DNA of 64,000 nucleotides from Pristionchus mayeri (taxonomy: Eukaryota > Nematoda > Chromadorea > Rhabditida > Neodiplogasteridae): positions 15,662,984-15,726,983 of the forward strand of contig BTRK01000005.1 in NCBI GenBank assembly GCA_036245805.1, read 5' to 3'. Of this stretch, positions 23,101 to 33,500 are shown piece after piece; position 1 is the first letter of the stretch, and each line of letters starts with the position of its first letter. Position numbers and translations under genes: made by a program. The notes beneath the pieces were generated by a model. It saw nothing but the letters and a program-made list of their open reading frames with translations. It was not told the DNA's origin and made no database searches.

Positions 23101-23920
23101 CGGCAGCCTTCCTCCCCTCCACCCTCTCCTTCTGCCTCTCTTCATTTTCCCTGCTCTCTCTTCTTCTCTGACCAAGGATACTCGAGGAATGGGGCATATT
23201 TCATCCGGGGCAGTCTTCCTCCTGGGTTGATTGAGGGTGTGACCCCAGGAATCGGGCTGGCATCGCAAAGGAAGAGGGAGGAATAATTCACGCGCGAGCC
23301 TTGTTCGCATGCTCTGTCTACTCGGGAGAAATGCGGCCTCTTGCGCGTCCAATTTGCGAGCGATTTTAGCGAGTGTGACGCTTCCTATGTCCTCGTTCCG
23401 CTGGGTGTTGGGCTTCACAGTGAAAATACTGATGAATCCTTCAATGTCAATTAGCATTATGCCCCTATCGTTTGAATGTTTTTATTGACTGCATTATGTA
23501 AGTCTCAAGGTACCGTAGACTTAATTGAGTGACATGTTGAAGCTTGTACTGACTATTTCGAAATGTAATGTGAACGCCGTTCGCCAAGCTATTATCACGT
23601 TCACTTTAAATGACATCGTTATCGGAGTGCTAATGGATCCGTTGACAATTTCGCCACGGTCCCGTTATCTCAATTGCGCTTTTGATTACCAGCTACGGTA
23701 TAAAATGGGGCTGGTCAGCCTTTCTTCTAACCCGACCGCTCGTGTCCATCATATGCTGTTGCTTTTGGTGGGCATTGTGAGACGGATGTCAGCTGATGAC
23801 GCCATTTCCGTGCCTGCGCACCCCTTGTGTTGTAGGCGTGGGAAGTAATGGCTCTTCTTCGGCAGCTGTGTTTGCATATCGCTTGCAACGAGCACGCCTT
23901 TCATCCGTAACAGAGATGAG

Positions 23921-24013
23921 GAGCAATCGTCTGACTCTCCTCAGTTTGCACGCTCTCTCGTCTCTCCGACTCGTGAGAGAGCGTGCAAACCGAAGAGAGT
24001 CAGACCATTGCTC
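23921..24013. mobile_element. 93-bp palindromic element, sister of 20069-20154
   Basis: It starts GAGCAATCGTCTGACTCTCC and ends with the near inverse complement GAGTCAGACCATTGCTC. The inner arms TTTGCACGCTCTCTCG and GAGAGAGCGTGCAAA pair perfectly over most of their length. The flanks GAGATGAG and GAGATGGG look like an imperfect target duplication. Confidence 0.7.
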
Positions 24014-26831
24014 GAGATGGGAGAGTAGCATGCTCACTTCCGCCGTTGATAATTGCCCTCAGGCGTGGTGGATTCTCAAATGCAATCTGCGCTATGTTAT
24101 TCAAATTCAGTCCCAATTGGACAATTTCACGGTTTTGCACAAATCGTAGCTAATTTCCTGCATCACGCCATTGAGGAAGCGCCTTTGCTATTTTTCTGTT
24201 GTGACTCACTCATTTACTCAGTGGTTTTCCCTCGACAGATGCGTCGATGTCAAATTCAACTATAGTGACGTGGAACGAGAAAATAACAAAAAAACTCGGT
24301 TGTAGCCTCGATTTTGTGTGCTTTGCTTGTTCATCGAGTGCTCTCGATCTAAATGTGCACTCAGGGTAATGCAACATCTCCCCCGTGATCGACTTCAGAT
24401 TAGAGTCGTTCCCCTCCCCTCGGTCCTCCTCCCACAACAATCGCTCACTCTATCGGGAAATCGGGCAGCGTAATTAGAAAGAGCGAGAGGAGGAGTCTCT
24501 TCATTCGCTGCTCTCTCCAATTATCGTGCTATCTCGGGGCTTCTGGGGAGAGAGAGAGGGAGAGACGAAGAATCTGTCTCTGCTCTTCCATCTTAGTGAG
24601 TACGCACATCAATTAACAGCGCGCGCGGGCGGGTCTCGAAAATCAGGGGGTCGAGAAATCACGTGACGGAGGTATTTTGCAGGTTTTCAATGTAATCCTG
24701 ACTACGTATTGATCTCTTGGTAGCAATTAAAAATAGGCTCGCTACCCCATAACTTGTAATTGTTCTTAGAAATTATAGGAGAAAAAAGCCATGTGAGAGT
24801 CTGTATAGACTGGAAGCTTCTCTCTCTCTCTCCCTTCTTCCAGCGAACACAATCAAATATGTGGGAAATTACGAGGCGCTCAGGTATATTTACCGTTGGT
24901 AAGAGATGCTGTACTAGCAGCTTCCTTCTGAGGAACGTGCGTTTTTCCGGGAATTCGGCTCATTCTCCCATCCCTGCAGAGAAGGCTCATGTCAGGATGG
25001 AGGAGGAGCGCGCTAAAACGACCCTATTAGGGCGCGTTTTGAGCTCCTCTGAGTGGTTTGAGAGCAGAGTAACCTAAGAATAGTGCTTGAGATCCAAAAA
25101 TATTGCGATTCATCGATCAATGCAATTGGTGATAATGTGCTCATTATTTCGAACGGCTTATAACCGGCAGTTTCGTAGCTTGCGCAAGTCGTGGAATGAC
25201 CAGCCTATGCTATCGTCCATGTGATACTGTGTTTGGGTCATAAACTAGTACAGGGCAATGACCGTCCGTCCTCTTTCAGACTCCAGTAGTGTTGTTGTTC
25301 TCGAATCAATGGCTAGGACCAGCGATATAAAAATGTGAGAAATAGTAGATTATAGATTCCATTCTCCGTTGCTTTGTCATCTGTTGTCAGGTGAATACCA
25401 ATTGACACTGGCTTATTGTTAGCAGTGTAGCCCAGTCTCTGGATGAACGTTCACATCATCTGGTGACAACTCACCATCAGTTCGCGATAGTCCGCTGTCT
25501 CTTGGTTGCTTCGAAGATTCCCACGGAACTAGCCCCAGTTTCACGCGAGTTTATGTGAATATTAGAGCAGAAATGCTTCCGGGGAGATATATGCCACTCC
25601 TCGTCCAGCTTGAGCACTCATCAGCCAACTTTATCGATCGAGTTCTTCAGCGGGAGTCACGAGCTAATTACAGTAGGGGCTGGTCGTTTTCTGATTCTAG
25701 GAGCGGCAGATTTGTTACAGACGCTTCTTCCTTTTCTTTATTTTTAATTGTTTATTGCGCTTTTTAGCTTGACATGGGGCAGTATCTATTCGGGGAAATC
25801 TACCCTTTCGTGCCATTCTTGACTACCGCCCACGTATGTTGAGATGCTCTGAATGATCAGTTTGTTCGTTTATTAATGTTTATTCTTTTTGCAGGTTCGA
25901 CGCACAAACCTCGTAGATTGGGCGATTCAAGTGAGAATTTGCTTCCATTTTCGTATTATAAATTTTACATATTTTGCGGGGAATGCTAGTGATGAACAAA
26001 TACGTAGCGAAACTCGCTAAGTGCGCATTACGAAATCCTCGCGCATTAAGAAATCCGGTAAGGGGGTGGATTGAGAATATATGATGCCCCTTTACGTCGA
26101 CCCTGCATTGTTTATATTTTCATTTATTGTCTTTGCACAATATATCCAATTTTCGAAAGTGGCTAAACATACTCGAATTACCTCGGTTTTGCTTTTCTGG
26201 TATTATAACCCCATATCGGGCGGCTGATACATTCGAGTGGCCTTCTGTTTTGACCGAAGTCACACCCACACGAGGCTCGTAGGCGTCATAACTTTTTATG
26301 TAATCGATCCCGGGGAGGCAATGCTTTTTCCTTCTTCCTGAGATGACGACGAGCCCCGTTAAGCAGAACGATCTATGAAAGTTGAATGACGAACGTCTTC
26401 CTTCTCATCTCTCAGCCAGACAGAGCTCAAAGACTAGGGGAACATGCTGGCAATTGAGATATTTCGTTATCTTTACATGGGACCTTACGAAATACTTCTC
26501 AGGACTTTCGCATTATCTTTGATCTCTGAGAAGTTCCTAGGGAAGCAATAAGGATGACGAAGTACAAGCCCCTCTGGCCCATCGTGTACTATGATGCCAA
26601 GTCAGGGCAGAAGTCCTCCGAATGAGGTCACACTCTTCATCCCTTCGCTCTTCATAGAAAAGAGGCTCATTACTGCCAACGAGCGCACGCCGCGTAACGG
26701 TCTAACGACCTTCCAGAATGAGTTACGGGGAAGAGGAGTAGGTCATAGACGGGGCGGTAGAAGGGGCTGAAAATCAATGGAAGAATTCGAAAATTTGTAG
26801 TGATGTAACAAAAAAATCAATAATTTTAAGA

Positions 26832-27744
26832 ATGCAGTCGACAATGATGGCAGCGGCTTTGTTGGCAGCCCTGGTGCTCGTCGCATCAGCTCAGGAGCAG
26901 GTAAATAACAATTTCAAATTTGAATTAGGAAAAAGAATTTCGCCATGTTTTAAAAGTGTTATCCAAATTAAATTGATTCCAGGGCCGCGGCTGGAACAAG
27001 GCGTACGGACTTTGGGGCAAGCGGAGTCTACCGATCGATGAGGAATTCATGGTCAGTCTGTGATCTTTGATCTTTGTGATGCTTCTTAAAGGGGTGCTCC
27101 GGGGAATGAATGCTAGGGAGTCCCACCACGAAAATTCTGCGCTCTCAATGGGAAACTGTAGCGAAATTGCCCCGAGAAATGGGCCAGAAATAAGAAGAGC
27201 GAGTGAAACATAAACGAACAAGCCACTACCCTGCGCTGTCAATGAACTTTGCGCGTATGTAAATAGCCTAAGAGCCGTCTGTGGAACTTCGTACAAAGTG
27301 ATTTATGATCGGTTGAGTGGCCTCTACAATATCCACATTATCACTATGGGTGGCTGAACATTCCCCGGAGCACTCCTTTAATCGAACATGTATCATACTC
27401 CCCCATAGTTTTTCCGCATGAAAGCTCGTACTGAATATGAGGAAACAAATGTAGTCATAAAAATGGTGCGAAGATAACAGATCACTCCATTCCAGGCGAT
27501 TGATGAGCAATCACTGCCGAAGCGGGCGGGCGAGCGCAGTTGGGGCAAGCTGAACAACATGTGGGGCAAGCGAGCAGCGGCGCCCGTCGACTGGGACAAG
27601 CGGTGGGGCAGATACATGAATAATGCAAAAAAAATTAATTTGCAGACGTTATTGTCTCTCGACTTGAAAAAAATGTGATAAACAATCAATATTTACAGCG
27701 GTAACTGGAAGGCGGCCAATGGTCTCTGGGGCAAGCGGAGGTAA
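26832..27744 (+). CDS. nlp-38: Allatostatin-B / myoinhibitory peptide (W(X6)W-amide) neuropeptide precursor, nlp-38-like
   Basis: Four exons, 26832-26900, 26983-27051, 27496-27602 and 27699-27744, sum to 291 nt (96 aa plus stop) in perfect phase. Exon 1 is the signal peptide (MMAAALLAALVLVASA). The precursor yields three peptides, each ending in Gly-Lys-Arg for cleavage and C-terminal amidation: GRGWNKAYGLW, SWGKLNNMW and GNWKAANGLW. All show Trp-X6-Trp, the signature of allatostatin-B/myoinhibitory peptides. The order and the -LWGKR endings resemble C. elegans NLP-38 (MIP-1), which acts through a sex-peptide-receptor-like GPCR. Peptides would be made in neurons and released from dense-core vesicles. 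If the third intron is retained, the frame reads RWGRYMNN and soon stops, losing peptide 3. Intron 2 hosts a TTAA-ended element (27086-27381). Confidence 0.93.
27086..27381. mobile_element. TTAA-ended inverted-repeat element in neuropeptide gene intron 2
   Basis: 296 bp, bounded by TTAA at both ends, with 24-bp arms (TTAAAGGGGTGCTCCGGGGA and its near inverse complement). The first bases match the termini of the tRNA-bearing elements at 6698, 10753 and 12328 (TTAAAG-A/G-xG), which suggests mobilisation by the same enzyme. No tRNA boxes and no ORF are seen. Confidence 0.8.
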
Positions 27745-28745
27745 ATAGCACATCCCAAGCAATCGGTCGACTACCGTAGTCACCTACCGCACTCCCCCCT
27801 ATGCTCCGATTATGCCGTCATTGCCCAATGATCCATTCCTTCCTCCATTTGTCCTTGTTACTCTTGAATAGATCGTGCATTTCTTCATCCGCCAATCCCG
27901 AAATCGATAGACTTTTAATGCAGTCCTCATTCTGAAATTTGTCCGCCCATATTGGTTGTATCTGATAAAGTATTATCCTCTGTTTGCAGTGCCAGAAAGA
28001 AGGATTGTTGGCAGATAACATTTGAACTGTCAACGCCCTCCTGAAACACGTTATATCGTTCGGTTGCTGCCTTTCGTAAGGCGGTTTGGTCAGCACGTGA
28101 ACAATGGAGGAACGATGGCAAAATGAGAGTCGAGAACAATTGAAGGATCAATGATGTTGTTTGCATGGTAAAGAAAAATGCATGTCCATATACTAGAAAT
28201 TTAAAAAAATAAAAATTTAAAAAAAGAGACAGATACCCTCTTATCATTTTCAAGCAATGCAGACACATTCACATTAGTTCGCACATTTACGCCGACACTT
28301 CTTATGATATGTTAGATGTTTAGACTCTCAGAGTAAACGGGCAAGTTGAATGATTAATTTCTAATGGAGAATCTGAATTTATCTGCGATTCATTACTACG
28401 TATCCATGATCTCTCGTGAATCTGAAAAAGGACTTGGATGTTGATTAAAGATATATATTGTATGTTAAAATATAATATGTGCTTAATTTTAGATTCAGTC
28501 ATTGTAATTTAATATTAAATAGTAAGTGGTAAAATTATTTAAATTGGTCATCGCTCAAGTTCATTTTAAGCTCTAAATACTCCAATAAGGGCTTCCAGTT
28601 TGCATTCCAACAGGATGATTTCTTCTTGTTGTTTTCAATTTCAATGGTTGCAATTGCACGTTTCTATTTGGATAAGCATATGAATCGTGGGAAAATATGC
28701 AATATACCAGCTTTGCTTTTTTTCCAGAATTTTTCATTGTTATCA
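27745..28745. other. Spacer between the neuropeptide and chitinase-like genes; one weak minus-strand frame
   Basis: A 92-codon minus-strand frame at 28096-27818 ends LADEEMHDLFKSNKDKWRKE, a plausible helical, charged C-terminus. However, no upstream exons or family match were found. The remainder is AT-rich and should contain the 3' end of the neuropeptide transcript and the promoter of the next gene. Confidence 0.35.
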
Positions 28746-30506
28746 ATGCTGATCCTCCTCCTTCTCCTCCCTTTTACTGCTTCTAAACACCATCATCCTC
28801 ACCACCATCCCAATGCCGAGTCCAACACATGTTCGTTTCCTTCCCCGCCAATGTTGATCTATTTTATCAGGTAAGAAAATGCTGGATGACTCGTCAAGAA
28901 CAGTCGCTAGCATGGCAATTGCACTGAACAAGGTTGTTTTTCATTGCGTTTATTTTAGAAATGTATGCATTTCAGACCAAGACCTTGCTGCAATCCATGG
29001 AATCGTCAATGGCCGAGCAGGTTGAGGATCTCGAAACGAAACTTCGCCTGGAGCGAGAAGTTTCATCACGAATTCGACGATATAATTTGGTTTAGAAAGC
29101 GAATAATTGCTCATCGACTAGTGCCTCAATCGGCCATTCATATGGTGAGTAATTAAAATATTCCATTAAAAAATACACCATTTCAAACATTTTCCTTCAA
29201 CCTGAACAATATCTGTACAATTTTAAATGATATAAAATAGGGAAAGCTCGGTGATTCCTGTTATGACGGAGGTACAACTGGAAGTTCTTCGTGTAGCGAG
29301 AGGCTCATCAATTTTTATCTTGCTCGAGGGGTTTCGGGCAAGATAAAAGCTGATGAGCACTCCTCTTGTCCAGCCCTCCTGCTACACGAAGAACTTCTAG
29401 CAGATAGCAAATATGATTGAGTGTCTCCGATCCTCGGGACGGTGTGCATCCGAAGTGTGATGGGCGATGGAAAGTGGCTCTACCTCCGTGCGAGGACAGA
29501 AAATGACGGATTCATTGCTAATCTGGTATGGCCATGCTACGAAGAGCAACAATGGACGATTGAGGAGAGGTACAGTTAATAGGCACATCTCGTATTCGAG
29601 ACTGGGCCTGTGTGATCTAGTCACGACTGCCAGTTCTCCGATAGGTGGGCGCCTTGGTGAGGCGGAACGATCAGAATTTCATGCATAATGGGACCAATTA
29701 TTGTACAAATTTGAAATATTATTTGTATTCATCTTATTTAGATATCGCTCGGCACCAAAGTTAACCACGAGATTGTCTACTTGAGCGCCCAGGCGAACAA
29801 AAGTGTAGGAATTGTCCAGAGTACGGACAAGGATGAGATGTGGATTCCAGTGGACAACGAGGATGGTGACTAATTTCTTTGGTTCTTGGTGATACTATGT
29901 CAGGTGATCACCGTCGGATGATAGTCTTCAAAAAAATTGTATCTTCCCAGTATTTTCGAAGTAGACGTTCCGTCAAATTTGGAATCTCTTGTACAAACAC
30001 TAGGGAAGAGAACTATTTTTAGTTATCGTCCGGAAGGTTATCAAACTGAGCGCCCTTTTGTTTCTTGGTTGGCAATTCTTGGTTCCAGGTTCCTGGTCCT
30101 TTGTTAGTCGCTACGGAGACTTTCTCAGTGCCTATGCAAGACACCTAGGAATTGGAAATATGGGAAGGATGGAACTCAATAAGAGAGCCGAACAATTCTG
30201 GATCGAACGACGCGATCTGAAAACAACAGATGCTTCGAAGATTACGTCCGCCACTGCATCGACCCCCACGCCCCTGTATCCTCAACACTGTCCAATACCA
30301 GTACACCAGAAACTACCACTCCTCCAACTTCCACAACCCCTCCATCCTCAACTCTGTCCACTACCAATGCACAGAAATCCACCGCCCAGCAAACTTCCAC
30401 AACCCCTCCATCTACAACACTCTCGACTACCACGCATGACACTACCAAATCTGGAACGAACCTTTCAACGACCACGGCATCTCCTTGTAATAAATATGAC
30501 TATGAA
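28746..30506 (+). CDS. Chitinase-like gene, block 1: signal peptide, possible beta-trefoil, mucin-like linker
   Basis: Exons 28746-28870, 28976-29144, 29742-29865 and 30089-30506 join in phase. The start [20 protein letters not shown] is a signal peptide followed by a His-rich stretch. Exons 3-4 read [19 protein letters not shown] and then [20 protein letters not shown] with EQFWIERRD, spaced like a fascin/beta-trefoil repeat; this is a tentative call. Exon 4 continues into a Thr/Ser/Pro-rich linker ([16 protein letters not shown]). To reach that frame the reading must change near 30276. A GT..AG stretch of 26 nt (30276-30301) would restore it but is very short for an intron, so an indel is likelier. 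The exon ends at CNKYDYE, which pairs with the following LysM exon. Confidence 0.7.
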
Positions 30507-33500
30507 GTTACAAAATCGAGCTCATGGCTGAATGGGATAATCAAAATATGTATAAATTGACGGAATGTAAAGTCCAATTTCAATAAAATATTCGCATACA
30601 ATGAGACGAGTTCTATACATCCGGCGTTCAAACAAAATATCGATTTTGACAGTACAAATAGGAAACCCAGTTTCGAAATGAGTGGGCTTGAATGATTCAC
30701 CGACTTCGCATTAAAAAATAATATCACGCCCTCACAAATTGTTCGTAGGAAGTGTGGGCTGAGCAAACAGAACAATTCTTATCAAATGCGCACCGAGTTA
30801 CAGAGAGTGGTGATGATAACTATAATATATACTCACACATCAAACAAGATAGAGATTCATCATTCCTTGTTTACATTTGAAAGAGGCTGGAGTATCAGTA
30901 TGAGTGAACAAAAACTGACCACGGTGATTCATCACAGTAAGCCGCCTCGCTTTTTATCGTGTATACTCACTAGCCCGGGGCACGTGCCTGTTTCTTACAC
31001 TTGCTTTCACAGGACAGGCAAAGCGAGATAGCGTGAAAAGTTATGCCAAACTATCAACGCTAACGCTTGCGTAGACAGTTGAATAAACTTCCAACGCTGC
31101 TTCCATTCCACACCTCCACGAGGAACGTTAAAAGGGCGGACCCGGAAAACCGTTTGCCTACGCATCAGACGAAAATACCCTCTCTCATTTTCATTTCTCA
31201 ATAAAAAGTTTAGATTCCTCTCACAACTCTAGAAAATTTCCCTCTTTTGATGCACTATCCTTACTTTTCTCACAATGGTTGTCGCGATTCGCATTTTCGA
31301 AATTTCGAAGTATTTCACCGTTCTTAGGATTGAGCAGGAAAGAGAAGAGGCAAAGCGGATTTTTCATCGATGAATCGCTGGACATTTCTGACTGTCTGCA
31401 GTTTATTGGCTGCAGGTGCATCGAAGAAGTGCGGAGTATGGAAGAATGTAAACACCGTTGATCAGCATTAGTTTGGAATGGTTTTATATAGCTGCCCAAC
31501 AACCAGATTCAGAAGTAATAAACTTAGGTATCCCATAGCCCCAATGATACGCGATAGGCAATACGCTAGATACAGACATGGAATGGTTTATCATAGGCCA
31601 ATCATAATACAATAACAGTCTCCGAGGGACCGGCCGGCTCCCTCCCTCGCACGGGTCAAATCTGCCTCCTCTCCCCCTCTCGCTTCTCTGCTCGCCGCGT
31701 CTCCGTAGCTCCGCCTCCCTGAATCATCGGGATATCATAGATCACACAGATCCCAAGGAGCTTCGCTCCTTGACAACTACCCCATCTTACACTGGTCCGC
31801 CCTCGGACCGAAATAAACATAAGTGAATAACAGCACCTTCTATCTACTTCCTTCCCTGATGCACCAAACAGTGAAGGAATGATCAACTGACCTTCTCCAA
31901 AATGGGGTGCTGCTTATGGTTCACTTACCTCCAGTGCGCCATGCGCTGCCGAGAGCTGAAACCTCATCGGATATATCGATTATGCCTCCTCATGACAAAA
32001 ACCAAATCCGTAGGTACTAGAACGCTAAGGAACAACACTCCTTTTCATCTCCCACCATTTATCCCAGTCCGACCTCGTACTATGTGGTAATGAATAGGCT
32101 ATACTCCTGAACCAATTTTTAAAAAAAATCATTGATTGCAGCACCGCTATTGTACACTAATTGAACCTCCTCAGCTTTGACTAGTACATTCAGTGTAGTA
32201 ATTATTAGTGGATGAGAAGCAACTCACGATGCATACTCTCTCGCATGTTGATTGTTCCATTCGCGCGGCCTCAGTCTGTCCCCGCAACCGTGTTACACAG
32301 ATATGAGCGTTTCTTTTCTGAATTCGCTCCTTATCTAACTGTACGAACATTGAAATACACATGTTCGCCATGACCACATGTCTTCCTGCCATGAATCAAT
32401 ATTCTATTTATGTTCAGTCTGGAACTTTTCGTCTGGAACCTTTCGTCACTAGACTCGGTTGGCCGCCACCGCGCTAGGAATCCCTTACATCGGTGGTGCC
32501 TCCGTTGTCATCTAATTATGATGTCTCTTGTTTCGAATGAATCGAAACCATTCACCGTCACTATGATTACTGCGACTGCCCTATCTGCTATATACCATGT
32601 GAAATGTTAATCATTGGTATCGTGTAATCACCGATTTCCAGTACCTGCTCATTGTAGTTGAACGTTATCTCCGGTAGATGCTGCATCACGTTTGTCCCAA
32701 TGATGACTTCGTAGAGAGGCGACGAAACTGGCATGAAATGTATATCTTCCACTACGGAGGTGCTCACAACTACAATATTTGCCATTTTGCTCCACACTAG
32801 CGGAACGGGACTATCAACCATACTATTGGATGTTGCCAACCGGAAGGGTTTCCTCTTTGATACGCCTAGAAATCGACGAAATCCCTCATCAACGACTGTT
32901 ATAGTGCTTCCCGTGTCAAACAATGCATCAAGTCTCACTCCACTCACAGTGATTGGTGCAATTGCATTGCCTCGATCACTCCAACTCCGACTCAATACTC
33001 TCACCTCTTGTTCTAACGGCGTGGAGACATGCTGCGATGGCGCCACGTTTCTCTTCTGTGAAATTCGCATAATCCACAGCAGTCCGAACGAAAACAAGAT
33101 AGCCAGGTAACCTACATTCACCCATCCATCACATAGTGCATTCGACCACTCTAGAGGACCAACCTCATCGACTAACAACTCCTTGGTTTGCCGAGTCATC
33201 CCAGACTTTTCATCGTGGTAGTCGTGAATACGATCAGTTGAGAGGGCGGACGAACCTGGAATGAGCGAAAGTGCACAAGGAACGAGCGCAAGGTTGGCAA
33301 AATAGAAAATTTTTCCTTTGCCCCCATTAGCTCTTCTAATCGCATCATTTGTCCTTTCTATGAGAGCCTCTGACCTTCTCTCAGATGTTGCCAGCTTCTG
33401 CTCGAGTTCGGCTATCTTCCTTTCCCACGATGAACCATTGGAAAGTGCATCGAATGAGCATGTTGACGGCCACTGGCCTGCGCCGTGTTGTTGTAATTGA

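Larger units (their letters stand above)
18497..26831. other. Gene-poor region of 8.3 kb with small palindromic elements
   Basis: No open frame here shows a recognisable family or a consistent exon chain. The longest frames (119-146 codons around 18489-18848 and 23017-23457) are low-complexity Ser/Arg/Pro-rich frames open on both strands. Several 85-115-bp palindromes rich in CTCTC/GAGAG are present (20069-20154, 23921-24013, and weaker copies near 20980-21070 and 24480-24590). The right part should contain the promoter of the neuropeptide gene, and the left part that of the coiled-coil gene, but no specific site could be named. Confidence 0.5.

Noticed and set aside
21135..23457. Several 90-146-codon frames (21184-21477, 22198-22497, 23017-23457)
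   Set aside because: Low-complexity frames open on both strands, without splice continuity or recognisable motifs.
30242..30475. Val/Gly-rich minus-strand frame at 30475-30242
   Set aside because: It is the complement of the Thr/Ser/Pro-rich linker of the chitinase-like gene.
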